From assembly GCF_943734655.1 (NCBI RefSeq), contig NC_071354.1, positions 226,542,397-226,606,396 on the forward strand: DNA of 64,000 bases, read 5' to 3'. The DNA comes from Sabethes cyaneus (lineage: Eukaryota; Arthropoda; Insecta; Diptera; Culicidae). Position 1 is the first letter of the stretch. The number at the start of each line of letters is the position of its first letter. Positions 11,491 through 23,475 of the stretch are shown here, in pieces. The notes beneath the pieces are model-generated. The model ran no database searches and was not told where the DNA came from. It saw only the letters and a program-made list of their open reading frames with translations. A program made the position numbers and the translations under genes.

Positions 11491-13030
11491 TATGAATATT
11501 AGCACTCACTCACACAGATGCATCCAGGGACTACCTTGACCGGCAGAGCGAGCTACCATCAGTGGCTCCCGAATCTTGGCAGAGCTGCCAGTCTTCTTGT
11601 TATAGGCGTCTTCGATTTTAGGAAACATGAAAATGGAGTTGAAAACTGACCTAAACATGAATCTGGTGTTTGATTTGAAAATGGACCTGAAAGGAGACAT
11701 GAAAATGAGTAAGAAAATAGAGCAGAAATGGGCTCGAAAATGGACCAGAAAATAGACTCCATATTTTACAAGAAAAATGGTCCTAAAAGAGATCCAAAAT
11801 ATGAAACGCCCATGTCACGTCAGTTCGTCAGTGCTCAAAAGTGGACCTGACAATGTCCTAAAAAGTAGACCAAACATCAAACCAGAAAATTGACCTAAAA
11901 CTGACCACAAAATGGACTTAATATTGAACCTTAAAATAAACATGGAAATCGGATAATGACTTGAAATTGGACCTAAAAGAGGACCAGGAATGGTTCTAAC
12001 AGTGGACCTAAAATTGATCCTGAAAACTGACCTGAAATGAATCTAAGTGGACCTAAACATGGACCGGCAAATGGACCTGAAAACGGACCTAAAACTATAC
12101 TTAAGTATGGGCCTGTAATTGGACCAAAGCATGTACCAAGGAATGAACCAAAAATAGACCTGAAAATAGATTTGAAAATTGACGTTAAGACGGGCCTGAA
12201 TAGACATTTTTGTCTGATTATTGTTTGATTCAAATATGGACCAAAAAGATCCTGAAATGGACCAGAAAATAAACCTTACATGGACCTTAAACGACCAGAA
12301 ATCAGAAATAGACTTGAAAATAGCCATGTACTATAAATGTACTAAAAAGTGAGAGGACCGAAAATGGACCTGAATATATACCAAAAAGTGGACCAAACAC
12401 TAAATCAGAAAGTGAACTTCAAAAGGAGTCTGACAGTGGACCTGAAAAAGGACCAAAGAGGGATCTAAAAGTGGATCTGCAATTGAACATTTTAAGGATA
12501 TGAAAGTGGAACTCAAAAAAGTCCTAAAAATGGACCTAAAATGAACAAGAAAATAGGGCAGAAATAGCTCCGACCCTGAACATGTACTTGAAATGAACCC
12601 AATAGTGGACCTGAAAATGGGCCGGCAAATGGATCTGAAAATGGACCTAAAACTAGACTTAAACATGGACCAGTAACTGGACCAAAACATGTACTAAGGA
12701 ATGAACCCAAAAATAGACCTGAAAATAAATTTGAAAATTGACGTGAAATGGGCCTGAATATAGACAACCAAAATAGACCTAAAAGTAAACTCAAATATGA
12801 ACTCAAAAATGAACCTGAAAACGGATATAAAAATGTGCCCAAAATGGACCTAAAAATGACCAAAAAAATCAATAAAAAATGCTTAACGAATTAGACCTGA
12901 AAATTGCACTTACAATGTACTGAAAAGTGGACCTGACAATGTACTAAAAAGTAGATCAAAAATTTAACCAGAAAAAGGACCTACAAATGTGCCAATAAGT
13001 GGATCTAAAAATGGACCAGAAAATGGACCA

Positions 13031-13239
13031 AATAAAAGCAAAGCCATGGGTATAAACGTCCTTGAACTTGACACTTCTTTATCGACAGACTTCGCAGCCG
13101 TTTATTAGAGTACAGGAAAACTACGGGGCTAGTGTAAAGATCCTATTGACTCAATAGCGGCTCCATCCAATCAAGATTCGAATCTACGACGACTGGTTTG
13201 TTTGGCCAGCATCGCACCTCGAAGCTAACTGGGTGGGCC
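13031..13239 (-). mobile_element. tRNA-derived SINE inside the 12-bp satellite
   Basis: Same family as 21430-21643. Read on the minus strand it starts GGCCCACCCAGTTAGC (internal promoter box A region) and has GATTCGAATC (box B). It ends in GGCTTTGCTTTTATT at the low-coordinate side. It splits the satellite; AATGGACC is present on both sides but is also the satellite unit, so a target duplication cannot be separated from the repeat. Confidence 0.8.
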
Positions 13240-13469
13240 TAATGGACCTAATATGGATCTGAAAATGGACTTGCAACTGGGTATGAACAAAGACTTAAAA
13301 ATATATTTGAAAATGACTCGAAAATGCGCCTGAAAATGGACCGAAAAATAGACTTCAAAATTAATTTGGATGAAAATGTACCAAAACGCGGACCAAAGAA
13401 TAGACCTGGAAGTAAATCAAAAAGTTAATAAAAATAGTCCTCAAATTGGACCCGAAAATGGATCTTAAA

Positions 13470-13576
13470 CCCAATTAGCACATTTGTTGCAAACAGGTTG
13501 TGGCAACCGATTTGTGACTTATTTTAGTCATAAATAAGTTGCTTCAACTAAAAGTGCCAAATATGTGCCACTTGGG
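13470..13576. mobile_element. 107-bp MITE, inverted orientation
   Basis: Ends CCCAATTAGCAC and GTGCCACTTGGG. It is exactly 107 bp, and its reverse complement aligns along its whole length with 39693-39799. It is flanked by AA on each side; removing the element and one AA restores an ordinary satellite unit (CTTAAAATGGACCTG). Confidence 0.85.
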
Positions 13577-14968
13577 AAATGGACCTGAAGATGGACATGA
13601 AAAAGGACCTGAAATGGACCTGACACACGAACTAAAATCGATCAAAAAATAGACTTGAAAATTAATCTGAAAATAGTTTTCAAAATGTACCGAAAAGCAG
13701 ACCATAAACCAGACCTGAAAATGTACCAAAAGATTGATCAAAATAGACCTTAAAATGGATCTAACGATGGGCAAGGAAATGGACCTGAAAGCGCCCCTGA
13801 AAATGGACCTCGAATAGGCCTAAAAACAAACTAGAAAATGGACTTGAAAATGAATTTTATATTTAACCCGGAAATGGATCTGAAAGTGGACCTGAAAATG
13901 AACACGAAAATGGAGCTGAAACGGATTTAAAAATGGTTTAGAAAATGAATCGGAAGATAGACCTGATATTTTACTAAAGAATGGACCTAAAAGTAACCTG
14001 AATATGAAACTGATAATAATGACTGATTATAATGAAGTTGAGCCTGAAAAAGGACCTACAGAAGACCTAAAATGGACCTGAAAATGGGTCTGAAATTAGT
14101 CCTGGAGATGTGCCAAAGAGAAGACCAAAAACTAAAGCAGAAAGTAGGACCTAAAAATGAATCTGAAAGAAGAGCTGAAACTGGTGGCAAAAGACCTGAC
14201 CTAAAAGAGGATCAGAAAATTAAGTTTAAAGTGGACCTAAAATTTTACCTTAAAATTAATATGAAAATGGACCTAAAAGCAAACATGATAACGGATCTAA
14301 AAATGGACCAAAAACTGCGTATAAAAGTAGACCTGAAAATATATCTGAAAACGAACCCGAAAATGGGTTTGAAAATGGATCTGAAAATTGACTAAAATAT
14401 AGACTCTAAAATTGATTTGAATAAAGCCATGAAAATGTACCAAAAGGTGGACCAAAAAATAGATCTGAAAATGGACCAGAAATGTACCATGACTAGAAAA
14501 TGGACCAGAAAATGTATCTGAAAATGGACCTAAAATTGACTTGAAAATAGACCTAAATGGATCAAAAATGTACTGGAATAAAATAGGCTTAAAAATGTAC
14601 CAAAAGCGGACCATAAACTAAACCTGAAAATGAACCAACAAACCAAAAGGTTGATAAAAAATGGACCTTAAAATGGATCTGAAACGACTTTGAAAATAAC
14701 TCTGAAAATGTACCAAAAAGTGGACCTGAAAATATACCTAAAATAAACTAGAAAGTTGACCAAAATAGACCTAAAACTGGTTCTGAAAACAAACCTGAAA
14801 ATGAACTTGATAATGGACCCAAAAATGAACAGAAAAATGCATCTGAAATGGACCCGAAACTCTTGGTCTTGAAAGTGGACCTGAAAATGAATCAAAAATT
14901 GATGCGAAATTGGACCTGAAAATAAGCATAAAATGGACCTAAAAATGGACTTAAAAATGAACCACTGA

Positions 14969-16357
14969 CCGTGACCCTCTCGAAAAAAAACAAAGATTTC
15001 AACATCGAAAAAAGGATAGATCAAACATTAGACAATTTTATAAGCAATAAAACAAAGAAGTAAGATATTTATTGTGCCGAATTTGAAAATCTGGATTCGA
15101 GAAAAACGACGTTGAAGCTTTTGTTCGCTGTGTTGTTCTGAACATGCGAGGTACAAACAGTTATTACTTTGTCAGTTATAATTTATTGAAACCGCTTCAG
15201 ATACATATTCTTAAAATATTGAACTTTCAATATACAATAATACCTCGATACAAAGCAACTTTTTATTTTTATTTTCGTACAGAGCACACCTAGAATAGCT
15301 CATTCCAGAAGGAAAGCGCCAACAGTAATATTTGACTGGTTTAAATGACCTTTATGGCCAGTCTATTTAGACTTTACAGCATAAATTATGAAGGTTTCTG
15401 AAATCTTTATTCTACTCCGTGGTAGATTCTTTCGTTTTGTCGATAAAGGAGTCTACCACGTAAGTTATTACAGCGAATCAAACGAAGCACTAACAGTCTG
15501 AACTTTTTAGAGGCGCCAAAGTAACAAGACACTAGCTAACTGGTGCACCCAAGAGCGGTTTAGTATGGAGATAAACCATGGAACCATCATTAATTCATGA
15601 TATCCATCATTTTTCGAATTGTGGTTAGCCCAAGCAAGTTGAAATCTTGTACTAACTACACTCATTTTAGAACGTAAACAGCGACCAATAAACCAGCAAT
15701 TTGCAAATTACGGAAAGTTTCAACACAAACTGTTCAACTGTTTATTAGGAATGGGTATTTTTCTCATTCCACAACCATCTATGGCGATCCCATTACCCTA
15801 CTAAGCACGTAACTTTTATCACCTGACGTCTATAGTTTGTTTTAGCCTTCTAAGTGTTATACCCTTTACTTAATTGTAAATCATGTGGAATTCTTGAGAG
15901 CCACTTTGAATGCTGCTGCACTAAAAAAACAACAACAGTTGAAACCAATTGACCACACTATAAATAATTGCAGAAAATTGTCCTTCACTTAGGAAAAATA
16001 AAACCTTAAATGTGGCAACAATAATTACTAGCCTTTGCTAATAGCACATGCAACAGCAATCACAAGCAGGCAAAATAACACCCATTTAAAAAAACTATTT
16101 AACAGAACCTGCATGGTGAGTTTCGGCTGCGGAGATTTCTTTTTTTTTAAGAAAACAGGACAACACCGAAACAACAATGATTTATCGTCATATTTCTTCT
16201 TGCGTCGGCCGTGTAATTTCCCAGAATTTAATTAGGACCAATAGCGAAACTACGCACGGGTACCTACCTATCAACCGGCAAGGTTGGACGAAGGCCTTGC
16301 GGACGGTTTGTTTGCCTTGGGTCCGGGTTCGGAATCATAAAATAAAAATGAAATAAA
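14969..16357. other. Mostly unique AT-rich DNA
   Basis: No gene supported. From about 16245 the DNA becomes GC-richer up to the small ORF at 16358. Confidence 0.4.
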
Positions 16358-16501
16358 ATGAACCGTTCAACCGAGTTTCTCCTGGTCGTGATTATGCTGC
16401 TGCTGCTATGCTGCCCGGCGCGGCGCGGTGCGGTCGATGTGCCGGAATACAAGGAACAAAGGAAGCTTGAAATTGTGTTACGAAAAGAGTTGAAGTTGTA
16501 G
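16358..16501 (+). CDS. Small ORF with signal-peptide-like N-terminus (possible first exon)
   Basis: I do not recognise this gene. The 47-codon frame starts at the second of two nearby ATGs; the first, at 16348, meets a stop after two codons. The product has a short polar start (MNRSTEF), a hydrophobic core LLVVIMLLLLCC, then PARRGAV and a charged tail ending at TAG. This is the build of a secretory signal peptide with a cleavage site near ARRGA. The local DNA is GC-rich compared with its surroundings. It could be the first coding exon of a larger gene, but no strong donor site is visible before the stop, and no downstream exon was identified. It could also be chance. A copy elsewhere in the window was not seen. 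Confidence 0.35.
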   Translation: MNRSTEFLLVVIMLLLLCCPARRGAVDVPEYKEQRKLEIVLRKELKL

Positions 16502-19015
16502 CGTACCTTACAACATGGAAGCTTATTTAATATTCAATTACAAGTGGTATTCTTATAACGTTAAACTATTTTGGCCAACAGGCACGCATGTTTTCGCAGG
16601 TTCATGTGAAATTAGGAAGAAAGGGACTACGATGGCGGTTGATTTTTTTACGATTACGATTACGATTTAGTGGGATTGGAAGAAAATTAAGTTAGGTATT
16701 GAATACGCACAGCTTTTCTTTATGAGTCAAAAATTTTGTGAAACTTTTCTGAATCATAGAGATTGTATACAACTTATAGGTAAAATACTTAAAAGCCCTG
16801 CGTTCCATTCCATGTACCCAAATGATGGACGCCATCAGCTTCGTTAAATAGATTATGTTTCCAGTACATTACCACAATTCGCATAAATTCGGAAAGGAAA
16901 CGAAAGAGAGAGAAAATCCGAAAGCCACACGTCACAACCACCTCCCCTCTCCTCCAGTTCGTTCCTGGCAGCTTATTTAATATTCAATTACATCCGTTAT
17001 TCTTAGCATTACGGATCTCGGGAATTCTTTTTCTTTATGCCGGTTGACACGCACCTTTACCGGTTACTGGCTGGTTGAATAATAAACCGAGAGGTAATTT
17101 AACGCTTGTTTGTCGTTTAGCTGAAGTTCGTGCCTGGCGAGGAAATGGAGCCTTTTTTTTGGATCAGCGGAGCGGAGATTTCCCACTTTACACGCACTAT
17201 TATAATGCTGAATCAATAGTTTACTATTGTGATGGATTAATCTGGATTTTACTGGATCCTAAGGAACGAATTGGTAATAGAAATTAAAATTTAAATGTAA
17301 CTTGTACAGTTTGTTGAATTACAATTTAAACTTGTGATGGAATTTTCAGTGGAAGGATTCAAAAATTGTTATTTAGTTCAAAATAACAAAAAAGATAGTA
17401 CCTTTTTATTGAAGCAATTCGCAGCCAATAAACAGTTAAGTATGTTTGTAAAAACACCAACGAGTCGAGACTGTAATTGAAACAGGTTTCGATTATGTTC
17501 TGTTAGACAATAGGCAACCAACAAACAGCTGTCACCGTGTCGACATCCAATCCAATTACAATACAATAAATTGAAAATAATCGTTCAACAACAGCATTCA
17601 GTTCACTCGACAACCTTTATTTTAAAAGGCAAACAAAAGAGTTTGTCGTAAAAAATGTTTAACTATGCAAGTTTAACGAATCATTATTTACCCAGATAAA
17701 TTAGTGGACCGGTCGGTTCTACGCTTGCGGTTTGCTTTCAAGTCTGAAACCAGATATACGTTTTATCATTCCACTTACTTAAATTTTACTATGTAGGTAA
17801 TATTGAAATTTGTTTTTGTTTTCATATCTAACTTAATATCGTTAGATATCGTTAGCGTTAGATTTATATTCCAAATTATTAGCTGCCTCTCCTTAACTAT
17901 GTGGACGTTCAAAGGAGGAGCGCAAGAACAGACACATTTTGTTCCCGTCAGTTTCGGAACAAACTCAAAACTAAAACACATTTATTTAAATATTGCCTTA
18001 TTTCTATTTGGCAGTCTAGTTTTTTTCTGACTTTTTGTTATCTAAGTTTTTTGTGTACAATTTTTTAAATGGTGTGTATCTTTTTAATATTGCATAACTC
18101 ACTAATTGTACATCCTAGCGATAAACAGTTTTGTGAGAAAATGTGTATTTTAACGTACAGAATATTGTAAATTGTGAATTGTAAAATATTTGAAAGCAAT
18201 AAAACAATCGCGTGTAAAGTTATTGAACAGAATTGATTTTTAAGTGCTTGTCTCAAACATGTAATTATATTTCGCATTCAGTCAGAGATAGGTAGTTACT
18301 ATATTCAGCAAAGTTGTTCATTTTAATGTGTTCTACGATTTCTACGAAGACACTATTTTTTGTAGGAAGACGGTCAATCTAATTTCTAATTTCCGCCATA
18401 TCTAATTTCACCTAACGGAATCATACGCAGTTTTGAAATTTGAATTACCAATACAGATGTTGCGTCTCTTTCCATTGACGACTCCGTATTCTTCACCATT
18501 AAATAGCACATCAAAATGTTGATCCGAATGTCTCCGATCTATCGGTACTCAGGTTACCTTCACCGTGATTGATGTTTGTACTTTTCCAGTAAGTTCAGCA
18601 ATCCACAACAGCTAAATATCTGCCCGAAAACACTTGTATTTAGGGACTACTAGCTGGCGCAAGAGACTCACTAACCAGCGTTGCCAGACTTTACCGCAGT
18701 AAAACCATTAGTGCTATCGCCGAAGTAGGGGTTTACTCAAATTTTGAATCAACTTTTGTTTTAAATAAAAATTCAACCGACATTTGTGCTTCAATACCAG
18801 GTTTGCTAGTATCTATCTTTTTGCCAACTAACTAAAGTTTTAACATGGATGCACGCCATTTCATTTCTCCTAAATGTGTGATCAATCTTCGTCAAATTTG
18901 TTTTGTAGGTATTGTTATTTAAAGGAAATTGACCTTTTTATTCTATTAAATCTTTACATTTAGGTTTGAGATTTAACTTAAATTAATCTGGGATGCTTAT
19001 TCTCGACTTTTATTA
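16502..19015. other. AT-rich DNA, no gene; one short direct repeat
   Basis: GCTTATTTAATATTCAATTA occurs at about 16518 and again at about 16972, a direct repeat 450 bp apart. Otherwise nothing is recognised; ORFs of 60-75 codons lack domains. Confidence 0.4.
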
Positions 19016-20097
19016 TGTATTTATCATCATTCGCCTTTTATTTGTGTTTTTCCGCCTATCCTCTTTCATTTTTCTTCGAGTGGTGTTTCGGTTCGGTGAT
19101 GTTTCACTGGTTCGTTCTTTTTAACATCTGCCTTACTGGTTTCTTTAAATTGTTTGTTCTCTTTTTCCAGTGATTTGTACTTATTTTTATTGTTTTTTAT
19201 TGCGTTTTGGTTGCTCTTGGTGGCGTCGTCTTGTCCTTATTTGTAGTCTGTTTCGGTATCTCTCGTCGCTGTCGTTTATTTGCCTCTTCATTACATTTTC
19301 TACGTCTATTTTTGGTTTTTATATCGTGCTGCAATATTTCTCTTGATATTTTTTGTCACTTCTTTGGTATATTTTCGTCGTATTTTTATCGTCTTTCGTC
19401 TTTTATTTTCATCGGATTTCATCACTTTTTCGTCATCTTTTCATTGTCTTTACGTCGCCTCTTCATCGTTTTTTTGGTCGTCTATTTACTGACTGTTCGT
19501 CCTTCTTATACCGTTTTTTCGTTACCTTTTTGTATTTTTTTTGGCACGTTTTCACCTACTTTTTGCCATCTCTCTGTCGTATTTTTGTCATTTCTTCATG
19601 GTCTGTTCGTCATCTTTACATCACATTTTCGTCGTCTGTTCGTCATTTATTGACCGCCGTTTTTGCATTTTTCGTCGCTTTTTTCGACACCTTTTTACCA
19701 TTCGCGTCGTCTTTTTGCTGCTCTTTTGATCACATTTATGTCTTTTGATCACATTTTTGGCAACTTTCCTCGTCTTTCTGTTTGTTGTCAAGATAACCAA
19801 AACTGGAACCAAAACTGCCATAAAAGATGATCTTTAAGTAGACAGTGGTCTTTTAACTCCATTTAAAAAAGACAACCAATATGTTATTTTTTACAGTCGT
19901 TTGGTCGTTCTTTTGTCAAATCCTACATGCGTTGTGTTTTTTTTTATATATTTTGACGCCTTTATGACGCTTTTTAGATGGTTTGGTGCAGGTTTTAGTG
20001 GGATTTTGATGCCCTTTGGCCATTTTTTGGCATCTTTTTGTCCTCTTCACCATATTTTCATGCTATTTCCGTCATTCCGTCAACACATTTGAACGGG

Positions 20098-20216
20098 TTG
20101 AACCTCATGTTTTTAGTCTTGACCTTGAAATGCGGTCAAACAAATATTCAAATTTTTTGAAACGGTGGTTCTACAATTGATGAAGAGACGTCAAGACTAA
20201 AAACACGAGGTTTAGT
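20098..20216. mobile_element. Small foldback sequence
   Basis: The inverted arms AACCTCATGTTTTTAGTC and, at the right, GACTAAAAACACGAGGTT flank a spacer of about 60 bp. A related arm (AAGGTCAAGACTAAAAAAAC) occurs at 24375-24400. Confidence 0.7.
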
Positions 20217-21429
20217 CTATTTCATAGGAACGCCATAGGAAGCCTTCTCCCGAAAACCCGCGCTGAGAATCGCGGCTAACACGCTGACAGACGAACAGCG
20301 TCACACGCAGTACCTTGTAAGTCGCAAGGGCCTGCATAGTGTCGTCGTCCCGACAAACCCGTAAACACAAAGTTAGATTAAACGTCTTTATGTCGTGATT
20401 TTAATCTGTTATTTTCTGTCACGTTGTCATCCTTTCGTTATCATATTGTTGTCTTTTCTGGCGCCTTTTTTCATCTATTCATTGTCTTTTCTTCGTATTC
20501 GTCGCCTTTTTGTTCGTATTTGTCATTTTTTGTCGCGGTTTTGTCATTTTTGTTGTTGTTTTGACGTCTTTTCATCGAACTTTCGTCATCTCTACATCGT
20601 GTTTTTACTCATTTCAGCAATTTGTTGTTATATTTCATCATATTTTATGGCGTTTTTGGTTGATCGCTATTTTGGCGTTTCTTTTCGGCGGTTTTCATCG
20701 TATTTTGCCGTCTTCCGTTGTTTTTCAATGGACTTTTCGCCTGTTTGTCATTGTCTCTTCGTCGTGTTTCCGTCGTATTTTTGCTGTCTGTTTGTCGGCT
20801 TTTTGTCATCTCTTTGTTAGCTTTACTTCGCATTCATCTTCTTATTATCATTTCTTTGTCATATTTTTGTTACGTTTTCCTCGTATTTTCGTCTTTTCTT
20901 CGTATTCTTTGCGACTGTTGTTTTTTGGTACTGTTTTGCCATTTTTGTTGTCTTTTTTGTTGCTTTTTTGGTGTCTTTTCGTCGTTGTTTTTTGGTTGTT
21001 TTGGCTGCGTGGTTTCGCTATTTTTCGTCACTTTGTCCTTTCGTCACTTTTATGTCATTTTTTCGTCATCTGGTTGTCAATTGTCTTTTTGCTGCCTCTA
21101 CCGACGTATATTCAATATCTTTTCGTTGCCATTTTGACGCTTTTCAAACGCTTTTTTGTTGTTTTTGTTGCTGTTTCTTTTCATCGTCTTTTCTTTGCTT
21201 TCAGGTCATCATATTGTTGTCTTATCGACAACTTTTTGATATTTTTCAATACTTTTTCTTCGAATTTTATTATCTTTTCGTGATCTTTTTACCATTGTTT
21301 CGTCGTTTTGTGACACCTGCTTTTGGCATTTTTTACCGTTTATGTAGCATTTTTTGTTACCGTATTTTTTGTTACGTCGTCTTGTCTTCACTTTTTTCTA
21401 ACTTTTTCATCTTTCTATTAAATTGTCAA

Positions 21430-21643
21430 ACAAATAAAAGCAAAGCCACTGGTATAAACGTCATTAAGAACTTGACCCTTCTTTACCGACAGACTTCGCA
21501 GGCGGTTATTAGAGTACGGAGTAAATTACGGGGCTAGTGCTAATATCCTGTTGACTCTATAGCGGCACTGCCCAGACGAGATTCGAACATACGACGACTG
21601 GCATGTTAGACCGGCATCGCATCGCGGAGCTAACTGGGCGGGC
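21430..21643 (-). mobile_element. tRNA-derived SINE with perfect 13-bp target duplication
   Basis: Flanked by ATTAAATTGTCAA at 21417-21429 and 21644-21656. Read on the minus strand, the 214-bp element starts GCCCGCCCAGTTAGC (box A region), has box B GTTCGAATC about 45 bp later and a unique body. It ends GGCTTTGCTTTTATTTG, not in a pure poly(A) tail. The 5' 75 nt resemble a tRNA. Relatives lie at 13031-13239, 31946-32150, 22016-22120 and 54138-54200. The family name is not assigned. Confidence 0.9.
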
Positions 21644-22015
21644 ATTAAATTGTCAATACAACAAAAATGTTGTCTTTTTACTACCTTTTCGTCGTACTAT
21701 CGTCGTTTTGCTGTAGAGTATTCATCGCCTCTTTAAATGTTTTTTGTTGTATTTTGTCGTGTTTTTTTTAATCGCTGGTTTAGTGTTTTTTTGTCATCTT
21801 TTCATGCCATTTCCGATGTTTTATCATCGTCTTTCGCCGTATTTTCGTCAACTTTTCTGCGTATTTTCACTACCCTAGTCATCTTTTCATCGCACTTTCG
21901 TTTTCTTTATAACGACTCTTCGTTGTCTTTTCTTTATATTTTAGTAATCTTTTCGTCGTCTTTTTGTGTTATTGTGGCTTACATGTCAACAGTTAATTGC
22001 GCAGTATGACCTTTT

Positions 22016-22120
22016 TACTAACACCATAATTGTCCTGTACTCTAACAGCCGGCTGCGAAGTTTGTCGATAAAGAAGGGTTAGTCTTAGAAAGATGTTTAA
22101 ACCCAAGGCTATGTTTTGAA
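22016..22120 (+). mobile_element. SINE 3' fragment
   Basis: Carries AATTGTCCTGTACTCTAA and the AGTTTGTCGATAAAGAAGGG segment of the 21430-21643 family, without the tRNA-like 5' part. Confidence 0.7.
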
Positions 22121-22680
22121 GACAAGGATTTCAGCTACTCGGTTATAAATATCAACCTTATTTGCTTGATAATAGTGAAATTCATGGCAGCATTAACGCA
22201 AATTTTTAATACACTACTCATTAGAGTAGTCTTTCGTGTCTTTTTCTCAGAAGAACTCTATAAGAAACTTTCATATCGGCGGTTAAAGAATAAAGTAATG
22301 CTTTTTGAGATATTATTCACTTGTATTTAGCGACTCGTGAGTTTTGTAACTGAAGGAAATTGAAGTTTATGCACTTTAGGAAAACCCGTAGATTCGAGCA
22401 CTTGATCCGTAGGTCCTAAATCCGTAGAACTACGGATAAATCACTGTCACTGACAACTATCTCAAAATCCACACCTGCTGTAAAACTTGATCTCAGAAAT
22501 ATTAAAAAAAGCCTTATGAAATGTTGCATGAGAGTTGCTATTCACATAAATTTTCCCCGAACATTAAACTTTTCAGACCAATTTGCAAAAGATCCTGGGA
22601 ATAAACTTACAATTAAGTTATCAATTTTATTTCCATTATTCTAAAGTTCTTGTTAACAGATGCAAATATATTGCAATACT
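22121..22680. other. Nothing recognised
   Basis: AT-rich, no repeats or ORFs of note. Confidence 0.4.
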
Positions 22681-23475
22681 ATTCAGACGTCTTTCAAGCG
22701 ACTTTTGAGCGACCTTTAAACGACTTTTGGGTGTCTTTTGGAAAGGAAGGAGTGTCTGATGCGAAACAAAACTAGATATTAGACTACTCACTACAGCGGG
22801 TGGCGGTAGTTTAGCTAGTAAAACACTCGTGTACCAACCGAGAGAGCGTCGGTGCTAACCCACCCACCAGACATTGCCCCGATATATTTTTGGCCTATAT
22901 CAAGAAATTTTCAGTTCATCCAATTAATCATTCTTTGCAGCAGACACTTCCTTCCTTTCTAAAAAAATTTTACGTCATGACGATCATGATGGCATATACA
23001 GTCAGTGTACAATCATGGGTCACACACAATTGTGGGTCATTTTAGCTTCATATGAGTAACAATTTCATCAATCCATTAGTGTAATATTCATGCATTAATC
23101 GATAGATAAAGCTAAAATGTCCCATAATTGTGTGTGACCCATGATTGTGGACTTATACAAGTAAATTAAAAAAGATCTAAGAAATAAAACTTCTTGGTGA
23201 CTTTTAGATGAGTTCTAACATCCTAAAGTTTTCAGCAGATTTTCAAAAAGCCATTCAACGTCATTTTGAGGTGACTTTCAGATGATATGCAGATGGATTT
23301 TATAAGAGTTTTAAGCGACCTTCGAATTACTTAGACAACTTTCAATCAACTCTTAGATCTAGGTAAAGGAAAATGTATCTTAAAGAGGGTCAAAAATAAC
23401 TCTTTTTGTTGATTGGCAATTCAAATAACGGCTTTCAGGCGACCTTCAGACTACTTTTAAATTACTTTCAAATAG
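22680..23475. repeat. 11-bp satellite block with embedded tRNA-like and MITE sequences
   Basis: Units near TGACTTTCAGA and CGACTTTTAGA occur at 22680-22745 and 23200-23470. Between them, 22805-22870 has a weak tRNA-like outline with an imperfect box B, probably SINE-derived. A MITE follows at 22999-23153. Confidence 0.7.
22999..23153. mobile_element. MITE with roughly 40-bp inverted repeats
   Basis: The left arm ACAATCATGGGTCACACACA and its continuation to TTTTAGCTT is mirrored at the right (AAGCTAAAATG ... CATGATTGT), with a 65-bp spacer. The left end reads TA-CAGTCAGTG and the right end ACT-TA, fitting a Tc1/mariner-type TA target, although the right end lacks a few bases. Confidence 0.75.

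Larger units (their letters stand above)
10270..14968. repeat. Degenerate 12-bp satellite (ATGGACCTGAAA unit)
   Basis: About 4.7 kb of head-to-tail units of 12 bp centred on ATGGACCTGAAA, with frequent AAA length changes and the variant ATGGACCAAAAA. The plus strand is purine-rich. Because 12 is a multiple of three and most phases of the unit lack stops, long open frames occur on both strands (MDLK-type on plus; FRSI- and GPFS-type on minus, up to about 119 codons). These are not genes. The array is interrupted at 11240-11620 (contains a 98-bp MITE), 13031-13239 (SINE) and 13470-13576 (107-bp MITE). Confidence 0.9.
19020..22015. repeat. Degenerate T-rich satellite (TTTTCGTCGTC-type units)
   Basis: About 3 kb of short imperfect units, roughly 12-15 bp, built on TTTTCGTCGTC, TTTTCGTCATC and similar. 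The plus strand is pyrimidine-rich. Open frames of up to 257 codons (20510-21283) encode only Phe/Leu/Ser/Val/Arg mixtures and are a by-product of low complexity. It is interrupted by a foldback (20098-20215), a GC-richer stretch (20220-20390) and a SINE (21430-21643). Confidence 0.85.

Noticed and set aside
12400..14968. FRSIFRSIF- and GPFSGPF-type ORFs up to 119 codons
   Set aside because: They come from the 12-bp satellite, open in most frames on both strands.
20510..21283. 257-codon plus-strand ORF and overlapping ORFs
   Set aside because: It lies wholly in the TTTTCGTC satellite; other frames are equally open and the product is a Phe/Val/Ser/Arg mixture with no domain.
22805..22870. tRNA gene
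   Set aside because: Box B is imperfect (GGTGCTAACCC) and the arms do not pair well; probably SINE-derived.
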